From: Thermoflavimicrobium dichotomicum | GTDB taxonomy: Bacteria > Bacillota > Bacilli > Thermoactinomycetales > Thermoactinomycetaceae | DNA: 64,000 nt | Assembly (NCBI RefSeq): GCF_900114055.1 | Contig: NZ_FORR01000016.1 | Span: 21,284-85,283, forward strand | Reading direction: 5' to 3' | Notes under the pieces: model-generated | Databases searched by the model: none | The model's input: the letters and a program-made list of their open reading frames with translations, nothing else | Told to the model about the DNA's origin: nothing | In this document: one piece after another, positions 1 through 9,921 of the stretch | Position numbering within the stretch: position 1 is the stretch's first letter | Layout: each line of letters begins with the position of its first letter | Program-made: the position numbers and the translations under genes

Positions 1-16
1 TGGGAGGTAGAAGCGA

Positions 17-1108
17 ATGAAGGCAGATATTTTTACACTATGTGAATGGGGAGAATGGGAAGAGCTGAAGAAACTTTTGGAGGAAGATCCTACTCAGGTT
101 CATTTGCGCGATGATGAGCAGAATACACCACTTCATTATGCAAGAGATCGTCGGGTGGCGGGGTTACTGGTGCAATATGGAGCTGATCTGGAAGCGAAAA
201 ATATGGAGGGACTTCCACCTATTGCTACAGCCGCGCGAAAATTACGGGAAGAGGTCGTTGCGTTTTTATTGGAAAAAGAGGTCACGTTGGAAAAATCATA
301 TTTTTACTTTCCCGGCTCACTTTGGACGATTGAAGATATGGCGACAAAGGCAGCAGAGAAAAGATGGAATACGGTTTTACATGGTGCTGGAAACCGGGAG
401 GAGGCCGAACGGTTTCTGCTTGAAGGGGCAAATATGGAAGAAAGAGCATTTTGGGGGCAGACTCCACTGATGAAGCAAGTAGATGAAAAACGGTTGGATG
501 TGGTACAGCTACTGCTTGAGCATGGGACCAATATCCATGCTCAGGATGAAGAGGGGAATTCTGCTTTGCATTATGCCGTTCAAAGAAGGAGTGTCCGTGA
601 AGAGATGGTGCAGTTGTTGCTGGAACATGGAGCCGATCCCAATTTGCCCAATCATAAAGGGGAAACCCCTCTTCACTGGGCGATCATGGAAAGCGATATT
701 GATAAGGCTGCACTATTTATGAATTCGACATCGGTAAAAGATTGGAAAGGGAAACCTTCCATTGTGAAGCAGTTACTGGATGCAGGGGGTGATCCGAATA
801 TCCAGGATCACAGAGGACAAACTCCCTTGCATTGGGCTGTATTTGGGGATCATTGGGAAATGGTGGATTTATTGTTGAATCACGGAGCTTCCTTACTCAT
901 CCGTAGCCATGATGGAAAACGTCCGCAGCATATGGCCGATCGGAGAAATTCCTTGTACCTGTATTGTGCAGAGAAAGCAAGGGAATTGGAAAGTTTTGAT
1001 TCTCCTTTGATGGATACGAATGTTTCAAAACCTTACAGTTTTGTGCTCCATCCTTATAAACATGAGCTGGTTTCGGCATATGGGTATGGTGGTATAGCCA
1101 AGTGGTGA
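17..1108 (+). CDS. Ankyrin-repeat protein (first half of a possibly split gene)
   Basis: A 363-residue protein of ankyrin repeats, which normally act as protein-binding scaffolds; no enzyme domain or signal peptide is seen, so it is probably cytoplasmic. Repeats showing the TPLHxA core and LLLxxGAD turn are visible near residues 34-65, 144-175, 178-211, 214-262 and 267-298. The ATG follows GGGAGG at a 9-base gap. The ORF ends at TGA 1106-1108, but the same reading frame stays open after the stop, reads like protein (YDASHLRKDEFLWALQHGYV), and runs directly into the next ORF. The two ORFs may therefore be one ankyrin-propeller protein cut by a nonsense codon after Lys-Trp. The binding partner is unknown. 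Confidence 0.85.
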   Translation: MKADIFTLCEWGEWEELKKLLEEDPTQVHLRDDEQNTPLHYARDRRVAGLLVQYGADLEAKNMEGLPPIATAARKLREEVVAFLLEKEVTLEKSYFYFPGSLWTIEDMATKAAEKRWNTVLHGAGNREEAERFLLEGANMEERAFWGQTPLMKQVDEKRLDVVQLLLEHGTNIHAQDEEGNSALHYAVQRRSVREEMVQLLLEHGADPNLPNHKGETPLHWAIMESDIDKAALFMNSTSVKDWKGKPSIVKQLLDAGGDPNIQDHRGQTPLHWAVFGDHWEMVDLLLNHGASLLIRSHDGKRPQHMADRRNSLYLYCAEKARELESFDSPLMDTNVSKPYSFVLHPYKHELVSAYGYGGIAKW

Positions 1109-1165
1109 TATGACGCCTCACATTTAAGGAAAGACGAATTTCTGTGGGCACTCCAACATGGCTAT

Positions 1166-2038
1166 GTGGAGGAAGTTGATTTGGAAGCATTTTTGCAGTT
1201 AGAGAGTGTGGTATATACCGATCAGTATCGTCTGAAAGTGGATATTTCAGGAGATGGAGAGATTGTGATTGTCCAGGGACCTCATCTCGATGGTATTCAA
1301 TTGCGACGGTATGATGATCTGCACATCGAAGAGGTTTTGGAAAAGAGGGGGGAGGGAGTGCTAACCCCCAATGGACGCTGGCTTGTTTTTGGCGATGTAA
1401 TCTATGATTTGCAAACCAGAGAGTGGGAAAAGTTTGATGAAGTTCAAGAGGAGTATAAACTGCTTAGCATCTCGCCAAACTCCCATTATTTGGGTTATAC
1501 CACCAGTTATGAGTATGAAGTGGATTGGATTACGATTTATGCCCTTCCTTTTTCGAAAGGGGGCAGGAAGGTATGTTATCCCCAGGAAGTGTGTGATACC
1601 AGAGATTATCTCATGCATATTTCCAAAGTTGATTTCAGTGCAGATAACCAATGGGGAGTTTGTTGTTGTGGCATTGATCTGGATGTTCCACCCGGATGGA
1701 TGGGTAATGTATTCGTCATATCTACACAAAAAGAGAAGATCAAATGGCGGGTGTCCATTGAGGCACAGCAAATGGTGGATGAAGAGGCAGAGGAGCGAGG
1801 GAATTATCTCTTTGGATATTTATTGGAAGCTTTGTTTGTGGGGGAGGAAGTGGTTTGTGTTTCTACGAAGGGCTTGCTTGTATTTCTGGACGCGGAAACA
1901 GGGGAGTTTATCCGCAGCATGAAACTGGATGTTCGCAGGGTCTATGAAATGAAGAAAAATCATGATGGAACAGCATTGGTGATCCGAACAGACAAGGGAT
2001 TGCAATTCGTTCCCATACCTGCAAAGACCCAAAAGTAG
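1166..2038 (+). CDS. Propeller-like hypothetical protein, likely the C-terminal half of the upstream ankyrin protein
   Basis: The 290-residue ORF opens with GTG at 1166, but there is no Shine-Dalgarno sequence before it and no other usable start between the upstream TGA and this GTG. The frame is the same as the ankyrin ORF. The protein is rich in alternating beta strands with SPNSHYLGY- and SADNQWG-type motifs, as in degenerate WD40 or other beta-propeller repeats; no catalytic motif is recognised. It is either translated by read-through or reinitiation, or is the dead 3' half of a broken gene. Propeller assignment is an inference from strand pattern, not a recognised family match. The 3' end faces the convergent merR gene with 77 bases between. 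Confidence 0.6.
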   Translation: MEEVDLEAFLQLESVVYTDQYRLKVDISGDGEIVIVQGPHLDGIQLRRYDDLHIEEVLEKRGEGVLTPNGRWLVFGDVIYDLQTREWEKFDEVQEEYKLLSISPNSHYLGYTTSYEYEVDWITIYALPFSKGGRKVCYPQEVCDTRDYLMHISKVDFSADNQWGVCCCGIDLDVPPGWMGNVFVISTQKEKIKWRVSIEAQQMVDEEAEERGNYLFGYLLEALFVGEEVVCVSTKGLLVFLDAETGEFIRSMKLDVRRVYEMKKNHDGTALVIRTDKGLQFVPIPAKTQK

Positions 2039-2115
2039 AAAGGAACCGAAAAAATAGCTATATTGATCCATCCCTTAAGCCATGTACTTCTCCAAGACAT
2101 AGCCTCAGTGCAAGG

Positions 2116-2817
2116 TCAAAGTAATTTCAATAAACTGCATAACCGGTATAAGTAGTATATACCCCGTACTTGATTGCGGTTGATGTAATTCAGTTTGTCG
2201 AGAGAATCCCGGGCAAATCTCCTTGCGACTTCAATCTGGTTGTGGCCGAACTCTTTCAAAACCTGCCTGATGACTTCGAGTGGATAATTGGCCGATCGTA
2301 ATATACGGATCATCTGAATTTGCCGGATTTGAGTGCGATTGAACTTACGATAGCCGTTTTCCTGGTCCCGAGGCAACGAAATCAGCCCTTCCTTTTCCCA
2401 ATGCCGGATGGCCGAACTTGAAGCACCTGTGAAAGCGGAAACCTCCCCAATCGTCATCCATTTTCTATTCCCTCCCAGTTCGAACTTGTCAAGTTCCTCG
2501 TTTTCCAAGATCCGAACGGTTTTCTCCGCCATCGTTTTATCCTGGTGGAGACGTGCCTGCTCCTGGTTAACGATCCAGAGCGCGTCTTCCACCTCTTTCC
2601 TTTGCACTTTTCGCAAAACTTCCTTTGTGATTTTCATGCCAAAACCAGGGAGCATGGCCCGGAAGCATTCAAAATATGCCACGTGTTCTTCGGTATACAT
2701 CCGATAGCCATTTGCTGCGCGCTCTGCAGGAGGAACAATTCCCCACTTTTCATAACGTCTCAGGGCACTTGTGCTGATATTCAGTTTTCTGGCAATGTCA
2801 ATCGGTCTTATGTTCAT
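2116..2817 (-). CDS. MerR-family regulator with two tandem HTH domains
   Basis: A 233-residue regulator with two MerR-type winged-helix domains. The first spans residues 3-70 (ARKLNISTSALRRYEKWGI, then GYRMYTEEHVAYF). The second spans residues 120-190 (MTIGEVSAFTGASSSAIRHW, then NGYRKFNRTQIRQIQMIR). A charged helical linker joins them. Most MerR proteins have one such domain plus an effector domain, so this may bind DNA as a two-headed protein; no effector domain is evident. It is divergent from the UvrA-like ATPase with about 150 bases between starts, which suggests that it controls that gene and itself from the shared promoter region. Classic MerR regulators control multidrug or metal resistance; the ligand here is unknown. 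Confidence 0.85.
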   Translation of the reverse strand: MNIRPIDIARKLNISTSALRRYEKWGIVPPAERAANGYRMYTEEHVAYFECFRAMLPGFGMKITKEVLRKVQRKEVEDALWIVNQEQARLHQDKTMAEKTVRILENEELDKFELGGNRKWMTIGEVSAFTGASSSAIRHWEKEGLISLPRDQENGYRKFNRTQIRQIQMIRILRSANYPLEVIRQVLKEFGHNQIEVARRFARDSLDKLNYINRNQVRGIYYLYRLCSLLKLL

Positions 2818-2970
2818 GGCTTCCCCTCCATAAACATTATAACTGAAGTTTAAAGCTGCTAGACAAAGTTTTTCAAAAGAATATAAGGAAAATGGAATAT
2901 AACTTTAGCACTTGCATGAATGTTGTAGAATGAATTTGCCAGCTTGAATACAACGCAAGGAGGAATGAGT

Positions 2971-5491
2971 TTGCAGGGCAATATCAAGATTAAAGGTGCT
3001 CGGGAAAACAACCTGAAAAATATTTCGCTGGAAATTCCCAAGTATAAGCTTGTTGTCATCACCGGACCCTCAGGTTCCGGGAAATCCACCCTAGCGCTGG
3101 ATACACTGCAACGGGAATCCCAGCGTCAGTTTATGGAATCATTGGGGATGGTTACCTATCAGGCCAGCAAACCAAAGGTTGACGCCATTCACGGACTCTG
3201 CCCGTCCATCAGTGTAGGACAGCATATTACGAACCGCAATCCGAGGTCGACCGTCGGTACCGTGACAGATATCTATACTTATCTCAGAATCCTGTTTGCC
3301 AAAATTGGAGAGCGTCCTTGTCCATCCTGCGGGACGACGATCGAACCTTCCTTTGAAGGAGAAGTTCCTCAGAACGGAATTTTGGATGAAGAAGAATCCT
3401 ATCATGCACACGGGATGGTCCATTGCCCAAATTGCGGCCATCCCCTTGAGAAATTGACGATGACACATTTTTCGTTCAACAAACCGGAAGGCGCTTGTGC
3501 TACTTGCAGCGGGCTGGGCCAAATCGCCACCTTGAACATGGACGCCGTAATTGATGGGAATCGGAGTTTGCGCGGCGGCGGTGTATTGATCTGGCACGAT
3601 CTTCTTATTGACTATCATACGAATATCCTGAAGGCTGCGGCCAAGCATTACGGTTTTTCTTTTGACGAACATCTGCCTATAAAGGAATACAATGAGGTTC
3701 AACGCGACTTGCTCCTTTTTGGAGTGGAGAGTGAAGAATTCAAGAGGCATTTCCCGAACGTAAAGCCGCCGAAAACGGTGGGAAAAGGGAAGTTTGAAGG
3801 CGTGATAACGGGAATATGGAGAAGATACAGGGAGAAGGGCGGCGAACCCGGCGAATCAAAGTTGTTTCACAAGCAATTGTGCCCCGATTGCCAGGGAGCA
3901 AGATTAAAGAAGGAAAGCCTTCTCGTTACCGTCGAAGGGGCTTCCATTGTCGAGGTTTCTTCCTGGTCGATCGCGGATGCGCTGGCCTGGATGAATTCGT
4001 TGCAGGACAGGTTGCAGGAAAAGCTGACTTCAGAGCAACTGCTCATTGTCGAACCGCTCCTGCACGATTGTGCAGTTAGAACGAAACGGCTCATTGATGT
4101 AGGACTTGGTTATATGTCGCTTCACCGGCAGGTGGTCACGCTGTCCGGTGGAGAGGCTCAAAGGCTGAGGCTGGCAACGATACTGGGTTCGGGACTGACC
4201 GGTGTGCTCTATATTTTGGACGAGCCGACGGCTGGACTTCATCCGAGAGATACAAGAGGATTAATTCGAATGTTGAATCAATTGAGAGATTTGGGGAACA
4301 CCGTGCTGGTGATTGAACATGACGAAGAGGTGATGCGGGCGGCTGATCGCATCATTGACATGGGGCCAAGTGCTGGCAGCCTTGGAGGAAATGTGGTTGG
4401 CCAGGGGCGATTGGAGGATTTGCTGAATAACCCCGATTCAGTAACCGGAGCTTATTTCAGGGAAGAAAGCCATCGTATGGAAGAGTTCAAACGAAGGAAA
4501 GGAAATGGTAATTTTCTGACGATCCGAAATGCGCATGCGCGAAATTTGAAAAACATTACCATTTCGTTTCCTCTCGGCTGCCTTATTTCTGTGACTGGTG
4601 TTTCAGGTTCGGGGAAATCCACGCTCCTGTTCGATGTGCTTGCCGCTTCTTATCAGGAAAAGGGACAGCCCATCGGCTGCGAAAGGATCACCGGATGGGA
4701 TGCGGTTGGACAGCTGGTCACCGTCGACCAGTCACCCCTTTCGCGCATGAAGAGATCCAACATTGCCACGTATACCGAAGTGTATACACACTTGAGAAAT
4801 TGGTTTGCCGGTTTGCCCGAAGCAAAACGCAGTAAGTTAACGGCTAAACATTTCTCTTTCAATACGCCTGGAGGCAGGTGCGAAAACTGTCAGGGACTCG
4901 GCGTTGTACCGATTCACATGCATTTTCTCCCGGAGGTTGAAGTGCGTTGCCCGGCTTGCCGCGGCAGACGTTTTTTAAGAAAATATTCTCCGTGTTACGT
5001 ACAAAGGCCATACCATTTCCGACTTATTGGATATGACCATTCAAGAGAGCCTGTCCGTTCTTGAGGACCAGGAGAAAATAACCGAGACGGCGAAGCTGCT
5101 CTGTGAAGTGGGACTTGGCTACTTGAAGTGGGGACAATCCGTCAATACGTTGTCTGGCGGCGAAGCCCAACGGACCAAGTTGGCCAAAGAGTTAAGCAAA
5201 AAAACGAAAAATCATACGCTGTATTTGCTGGATGAACCGACAACAGGGCTGCACCCAAGGGATGTAAGGCAGCTGCTCGTTCTTTTAAACAAACTGGTCG
5301 ATGCCGGAAATACTGTCATTCTTGTGGAACATAACCTGGATCTGATCAGCCATTCGGATTGGGTGATCGATATCGGTCCCGAAGGAGGCGACAAGGGAGG
5401 GACTGTTGTGGCCGAAGGAACCCCAGAGGAAATTGCCCGGATCGAAGCGTCTTATACCGGCCGATTTCTGAAGGAGAAATTGAAAATCTGA
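2971..5491 (+). pseudogene. UvrA-like (class II) tandem ABC ATPase, frameshifted near 4971-4990
   Basis: Two ABC ATPase halves of the UvrA type: Walker [10 protein letters not shown] near the N-terminus and GVSGSGKST in the second half, zinc modules CPSCG/CPNCG and CENC/CPAC, and LSGGEAQR signatures in both halves. At about 839 residues it is shorter than housekeeping UvrA (about 940), fitting the class II paralogues linked to drug tolerance in Gram-positives. The first reading frame derails after CRGRRF and stops at 5064; the remaining 150 residues continue in another frame from about 4980 (ILRVTYKGHTISDLLDMTI), so one base was gained or two lost near a T6/A-rich stretch. A TTG at 2971, seven bases after AAGGAGG, is the best start; the ATG at 2965 is too close to the SD. 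Divergent from the MerR gene. A sequencing error is possible. Confidence 0.85.
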
Positions 5492-5500
5492 GCTTGATGG

Positions 5501-5536
5501 AAAACCCCTGGTGCTTTACGAAGAGTCAGGGGTTTT
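5501..5536 (+). terminator. Rho-independent terminator of the UvrA-like gene
   Basis: A perfect 10-bp stem AAAACCCCTG / CAGGGGTTTT with a 16-base loop lies nine bases after the stop codon. The 3' arm carries the T-run. Confidence 0.85.
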
Positions 5537-5679
5537 ATATTTTGCGATAGGCGAGGATCCTTTCACTATATCAGAAGCTTTTTTAGGAAAACCGAGAATC
5601 AAAGGTGTACAAAAATATGATTATCTGACAAAAAGCCGAAAATTATAAACAAGTTTGTAATACAAACAAAAATATAAGA

Positions 5680-5716
5680 AGGATTCCAAGGTTCACTTAG
5701 GAATGCCTCTTTTTTC
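5680..5716 (+). terminator. Possible second terminator before the SDH-type protease gene
   Basis: AGGATTCC pairs with GGAATGCCT (one bulge) over a 12-base loop and is followed by CTTTTTTC. The remaining sequence between 5537 and 5832 is AT-rich and holds no gene that I can support. Confidence 0.45.
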
Positions 5717-5832
5717 TTCCAGAACAGACTGTTTTTTCATTTCCATTGACACTGCACTTGTGGTTTATAAATGACTTCACATGCACAAACTATACGGCGA
5801 CGCACTTTATTTTCTTTGGAGGAATTGGTCTT

Positions 5833-6651
5833 ATGATGGATATTCTTTTGTTGTTGTTTATTTTATATGGTTTTTTACCCTTTCTTAAACAATGGAAAGT
5901 AAATCAGGATCGTTATCGGACGATTCGTTCCCTGGAGCAAAGTCGGGGTTCAAGGGTTATCACCATGATTCATCGTCAGGAGACACTCAGCTTTTTTGGC
6001 ATTCCTTTTCGTAATTTTATTAATATAGAAGATTCCGAACAAATTTTACGTGCGATTCGCCTGACACCTGATAATATGCCGATTGACCTTATTTTACATA
6101 CGCCTGGAGGTTTGGTGTTGGCTGCTGAACAGATTGCAGAAGCGCTCAAAAAGCATCCTTCCAAAGTAACTGTCTTTATTCCTCACTATGCCATGTCGGG
6201 AGGGACGATGATCAGTCTGGCAGCGGATGAAATCGTTTTGGACGAAAATGCTGTTTTGGGTCCGGTGGATCCACAATTGGGACGGTATCCAGCAGCTTCG
6301 ATTTTACAAGTATTGAAAATCAAAGACAGTGAAGAAATTAGTGATGAGACATTGATTTTAGCAGACATCGCACAAAAAGCCATTCATCAAGTACGGGCGT
6401 TTGTAAAAGAAGTGCTTGTTTCCAAGATGGATGAAGAGAGAGCGGATCAGCTGGCCCGGATTTTGGCAGAAGGGCGTTGGACACATGATTATCCGATTAC
6501 GGGAGAACAATTGAGAGACTTTGGTTTGCCAGTCAGATTTGGTTTACCAGAGGAAGTATATCAGTTGATGGAATTATATCCACAATCTCCAACGCGCAGG
6601 CCTACCGTACAGTATATTCCAATGCCTTATCGGAATGAAAATCATAGGTAA
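5833..6651 (+). CDS. Membrane-anchored SDH-family (ClpP/crotonase-fold) serine protease-like protein
   Basis: The 272-residue protein starts with a hydrophobic anchor (MMDILLLLFILYGFLPFL) followed by a ClpP/crotonase-fold domain. The conserved segment DLILHTPGGLVLAAEQIAEA and the nucleophile region HYAMSGGTMISLAADEIVLD (Ser in SGG) match the SDH serine-proteinase/SppA-like group. The GPVDPQLG segment is also typical. Family members are thought to cleave membrane or signal peptides; the substrate here is unknown. The start is the ATG at 5833, ten bases after GGAGG; a longer frame from 5746 has no RBS and would spoil the membrane anchor. It stands as a single gene ahead of the LCP gene. Confidence 0.85.
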   Translation: MMDILLLLFILYGFLPFLKQWKVNQDRYRTIRSLEQSRGSRVITMIHRQETLSFFGIPFRNFINIEDSEQILRAIRLTPDNMPIDLILHTPGGLVLAAEQIAEALKKHPSKVTVFIPHYAMSGGTMISLAADEIVLDENAVLGPVDPQLGRYPAASILQVLKIKDSEEISDETLILADIAQKAIHQVRAFVKEVLVSKMDEERADQLARILAEGRWTHDYPITGEQLRDFGLPVRFGLPEEVYQLMELYPQSPTRRPTVQYIPMPYRNENHR

Positions 6652-6831
6652 TATCGATTAGGAGAATCTCTATTCCTGAATTTCTTTACAGGATCCCTTA
6701 CAAAAATAATCATCCTCTTTTGATCATGTATGTAGGATGGAGACAAGCTATTTGTAAAAAAATAAAGGTACAAGTACTTGTTACATCGTAACCATAAATT
6801 AACAATCTGATGTAGGGAGTAGGGAATATCG

Positions 6832-7755
6832 ATGGCTAAGCCAAGTTCAGCCCGTAAAAAGGCCTTCCGTGTATTGGGTGTGTTACTTGCGATCTTATTA
6901 GTGATCATTATTTACTATGGATATGTTTTTTACAGGACGGCCAATCAAGCCTATGATCCGCCTAAACAGGCCAAATCAGACAAGCGTTCGCAAGAAGTCA
7001 ATTTTTCCAAAGATCCCATTTCTATTTTGCTGTTGGGCATTGACCAGCGGCCGGGGGATGTAGGAAGAGCGGATACCATTATTTATATGACTTTAAATCC
7101 AAAGCAGGAAGATATTTATATGACAAACATTCCCCGTGATACGCTTGTTTATATACCAGGCTATCATCATGATAAGATCAATCACAGTTATGCATTTGGC
7201 GGTGTGGATTTGACCAAAAAAACGGTCGAACAGTTTTTGGACTTGCCGATTGATGGTTATGTGAAAGTCAATATGCAAGGTCTTAAAAGTATTGTCGATG
7301 CACTTGGAGGAGTGGAAGTTGAAGTTCCTTTTGATTTTTCATATCATGGGTCCACTTTTCATAAAGGAAAAATGCATGTAAATGGCAAACAGGCTCTTGC
7401 GTTTGTACAAATGCGCAAAGAAGATCCGGAAGGAGATACTGGCCGAAACAAAAGACAGCAAGAAATGATCCGCGCTATCATTCATAAAGGAACCCAGTTC
7501 AGCTCCTTGACCAGACTGGATGATGTGATGGAGCAGGTCGGGACGCATGTGCGAACAGATCTTTCCCCCTGGAAAGTATTCACTTTGCAACAACAATATA
7601 GAGCGATTACCAATCAAGAGATCAAGAGTTTATCTTTTCACACCATCCCCATTACACGTCATGGCATTTTTTACTGGACGATTGGACAGGAAGAAGTTCG
7701 GCGGGTACGTGCGATTTTGGCGAAACATCTGGAACTGTCCGGTTCCCAGTCGTGA
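6832..7755 (+). CDS. LytR-CpsA-Psr (LCP) family cell-wall polymer ligase
   Basis: The 307-residue protein has a basic N-terminus, one membrane helix (residues 10-33) and an extracytoplasmic LCP domain (about 65-215). Family signatures are visible: ILLLGIDQR, GRADTIIYMTLNP, MTNIPRDTLVYI, HDKINHSYAFGG, VEQFLDLPIDGYVKVN and RKEDPEGDTGRNKRQQEMI; the conserved Asp and Arg residues that hold the polyprenyl pyrophosphate and magnesium are present. LCP enzymes transfer lipid-linked teichoic acids or polysaccharides to peptidoglycan at the outer membrane face. Length is normal for the family. The start ATG follows a weak AGGGAGTAGGG site. It is a monocistronic gene upstream of the MATE exporter. Confidence 0.9.
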   Translation: MAKPSSARKKAFRVLGVLLAILLVIIIYYGYVFYRTANQAYDPPKQAKSDKRSQEVNFSKDPISILLLGIDQRPGDVGRADTIIYMTLNPKQEDIYMTNIPRDTLVYIPGYHHDKINHSYAFGGVDLTKKTVEQFLDLPIDGYVKVNMQGLKSIVDALGGVEVEVPFDFSYHGSTFHKGKMHVNGKQALAFVQMRKEDPEGDTGRNKRQQEMIRAIIHKGTQFSSLTRLDDVMEQVGTHVRTDLSPWKVFTLQQQYRAITNQEIKSLSFHTIPITRHGIFYWTIGQEEVRRVRAILAKHLELSGSQS

Positions 7756-7894
7756 TTTTGCCGATGATTTTGGAAATATTCATTTAAGAAATGTTAATAC
7801 AATTTAAGTCGTAATTTAAGACTTAAACAGATAAAATAGTGTGTGCGGACATATTTAAAATACGATAAAAATTAGACAAAAGGGGAGGACTATT

Positions 7895-9337
7895 TTGTCG
7901 CAGGAAAGTCAGGTGCTTCAAGAGAAGAAAGATCAGCCTGAGCAGAAGAAGGACAAGTTTTCCATCGATTTTTCAAAACCGATGTGGCAATCGTTAATCC
8001 TCTTTTTTATTCCACTTGTTTTCAGCAATGTATTGCAGTCTTTGGGGGGAACTGTCAGTTCGGTCTTGATTGGACTGAAAATAGGGGAAAATGCCTTGGC
8101 TGCAGCGAGTGCGGTATTTCCGATTACTTTTTTTCTGGTTTCTTTTGTCATAGGTTTAGGGAGTGCCAGTTCGATCTTAATTGGCCAGGCATTTGGCAGT
8201 AAAAAACTGGAACGCATGAAGTCAACCGTAGGGACTTCACTTACTTTCAGTTTTTTGTTGGGAATTTTGTCAGCATCCGCAGGCATTCTTTTTTCTGACT
8301 CATTGCTTGCATTAATCAAAACTCCAGCAGAAATAAAAGCGGATGCATCTAAATATATGCATGTGCTATTTGCAGGACTCCCTGTGTTATTCCTCTATGT
8401 GATCTATACCACTTTTTTGCGTGGAAGCGGTGATTCGAAGACGCCATTCTATTTCCTTGTTATCAGTACCGGGTTAACGATTCTGTTTACCCCGATGTTT
8501 TTGTTTGGCTGGGGAGTACCAGCAATGGGATTGGAAGGAGCAGCTTTGGCACAAATCGTTGCCAGTTTCATTTCTTTTCTTCTTTTAGTGGGATATCTGC
8601 TTAAAATCAAGCATCCGTTGGCATTGGACAGAGAGACAATCAAAAAGCTGAGGCTTGACCCCCAGATTTTACGACTCATGATAAAAATCGGCTTGCCCAC
8701 GAGTATCCAGATGATCGTCGTTTCGTTATCTGAAATAGCCATCGTCACGTTTGTGAATCATTTTGGTGCGCAGGCTACTGCTGCTTATGGGGCAATTACC
8801 CAAGTGATTAACTATGTTCAGATACCGGCGATGAGTTTAGGGATTGCCATCGGTATTTTCGGTGCGCAGCTCATCGGGGCCAATCGACAGGATCGGTTGG
8901 ATGAGCTGGTAAAAGCAACAGTCATATTGAATTATGCGATTGGGATTGTTTTAACCGGATTGGCATACATATTTAGCCGACCGATCTTATCGATGTTTTT
9001 AACGGATCCAATGACGGTCGATATTGCACAAAAATCGCTGTATATTACATTGTGGTCATTTATTTTGCTTGGCAATGTGATCATAATATCGGGGCTGATG
9101 CGTTCGAGTGGAACGGTATTTTGGCCGACGCTGTTAGTGATTTTGGGTGTATTGCTCGTGGAATTACCCGCTGCTTATATCCTGTCCCGTACGCTGGGAT
9201 TATATGGAGTATGGCTGGCTTATCCCATTTCGTTTACGGTTCTTTTGATCGGGCAGTATGTGTACTATCGGAAGTTTTGGAAAAACAGAACACATGAACG
9301 CTTCTTCGATAAACCAGAAGAACAACCGACCTCATAG
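7895..9337 (+). CDS. MATE-family multidrug/sodium efflux transporter
   Basis: A 480-residue, twelve-helix membrane protein of the MATE family, exporting cationic compounds in exchange for sodium or protons. Two homologous halves are seen: PLVFSNVLQSLGGTVSSVLI near the N-terminus, and GLPTSIQMIVVSLSEIAIVT in the second half. The start is TTG 7895, five bases after GGGGAGG; the N-terminal 30 residues are charged and cytoplasmic. The gene is followed by its own terminator. Its last 542 bases (8796-9337) occur again at 17634-18175 with about 97% identity, so the intact gene forms the left edge of the catabolic island. Confidence 0.92.
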   Translation: MSQESQVLQEKKDQPEQKKDKFSIDFSKPMWQSLILFFIPLVFSNVLQSLGGTVSSVLIGLKIGENALAAASAVFPITFFLVSFVIGLGSASSILIGQAFGSKKLERMKSTVGTSLTFSFLLGILSASAGILFSDSLLALIKTPAEIKADASKYMHVLFAGLPVLFLYVIYTTFLRGSGDSKTPFYFLVISTGLTILFTPMFLFGWGVPAMGLEGAALAQIVASFISFLLLVGYLLKIKHPLALDRETIKKLRLDPQILRLMIKIGLPTSIQMIVVSLSEIAIVTFVNHFGAQATAAYGAITQVINYVQIPAMSLGIAIGIFGAQLIGANRQDRLDELVKATVILNYAIGIVLTGLAYIFSRPILSMFLTDPMTVDIAQKSLYITLWSFILLGNVIIISGLMRSSGTVFWPTLLVILGVLLVELPAAYILSRTLGLYGVWLAYPISFTVLLIGQYVYYRKFWKNRTHERFFDKPEEQPTS

Positions 9338-9361
9338 CCGCTTGCTTTTAAGCGGTTTTTT
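9338..9361 (+). terminator. Terminator of the MATE gene
   Basis: CCGCTT / AAGCGG with a six-base loop and a TTTTTT run, directly abutting the stop codon. The truncated MATE copy at 18175 lacks it, so the duplicated segment ends here. Confidence 0.85.
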
Positions 9362-9540
9362 GTGTAAAGACTATTAATAGGGGGGGAAGGGCATCGAAAG
9401 GAGCCTGTCCTAGCCAACAGCCCTTTTAATTTTAAAAATCGTGTGATAATATCTTTTATGAACTTCAAATACTAGGCTTTTATCGCCACATTGATCATGA
9501 TCATCTAGAATTGATAAATTCAAAGAAAAAGCTATCTTGG

Positions 9541-9639
9541 AATCCTTAAAATATGGATGCGTTATTCCAGCGCTTCGGGATGGGTTCCTTCCTCCGTGAC
9601 GACTTCTGTACCATCTCAGTTACTCCGTAAGGTATTTAT
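9541..9639 (-). pseudogene. Dead copy of the 38-residue small protein encoded at 52591-52707
   Basis: On the minus strand the codons line up with the small ORF at 52591-52707: TTA CGG AGT, then DGTEVVTEEGTHPEA, and RIHI near the end. In this copy the ATG has become ATA, the codon for Cys-8 is TGA, and Lys-26 is TAA, so nothing can be made from it. Nucleotide identity over the core (9571-9625) is high. The rest of 9362-9865 is AT-rich and shows no gene. Confidence 0.6.
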
Positions 9640-9865
9640 TCCTCCGCTATATAGAAAACAGAACCTCTTTTTCATCCCTTTGATATTGTTACTCAACAAC
9701 ATGAAGGTCTATCCTCTCATGTTTTAAGAAAAGGGTAGCCTTTTTCCACTATGGACATGTACTGGGCGTCCACTAAAACAGAAACGGACTATGGACGCTA
9801 ACGACTCAAGAATCCCATGGTTTCAGCTGTGTAGAGTGTCAATTACTTGGTTTTTCTGAACTAAG

Positions 9866-9900
9866 AAAAAAAAGACCCTTATCCGTGGTTACGGAAAAGG
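9866..9900 (-). terminator. Terminator of the small secreted protein gene
   Basis: On the minus strand CCTTTTCCGT pairs with ACGGATAAGG (one mismatch) across a four-base loop and is followed by a T-run (A-run 9866-9873 on the plus strand). It lies 20 bases after the stop of the gene at 9922. Confidence 0.7.
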
Positions 9901-9921
9901 TTTCATTGTACAATGGCTTTA

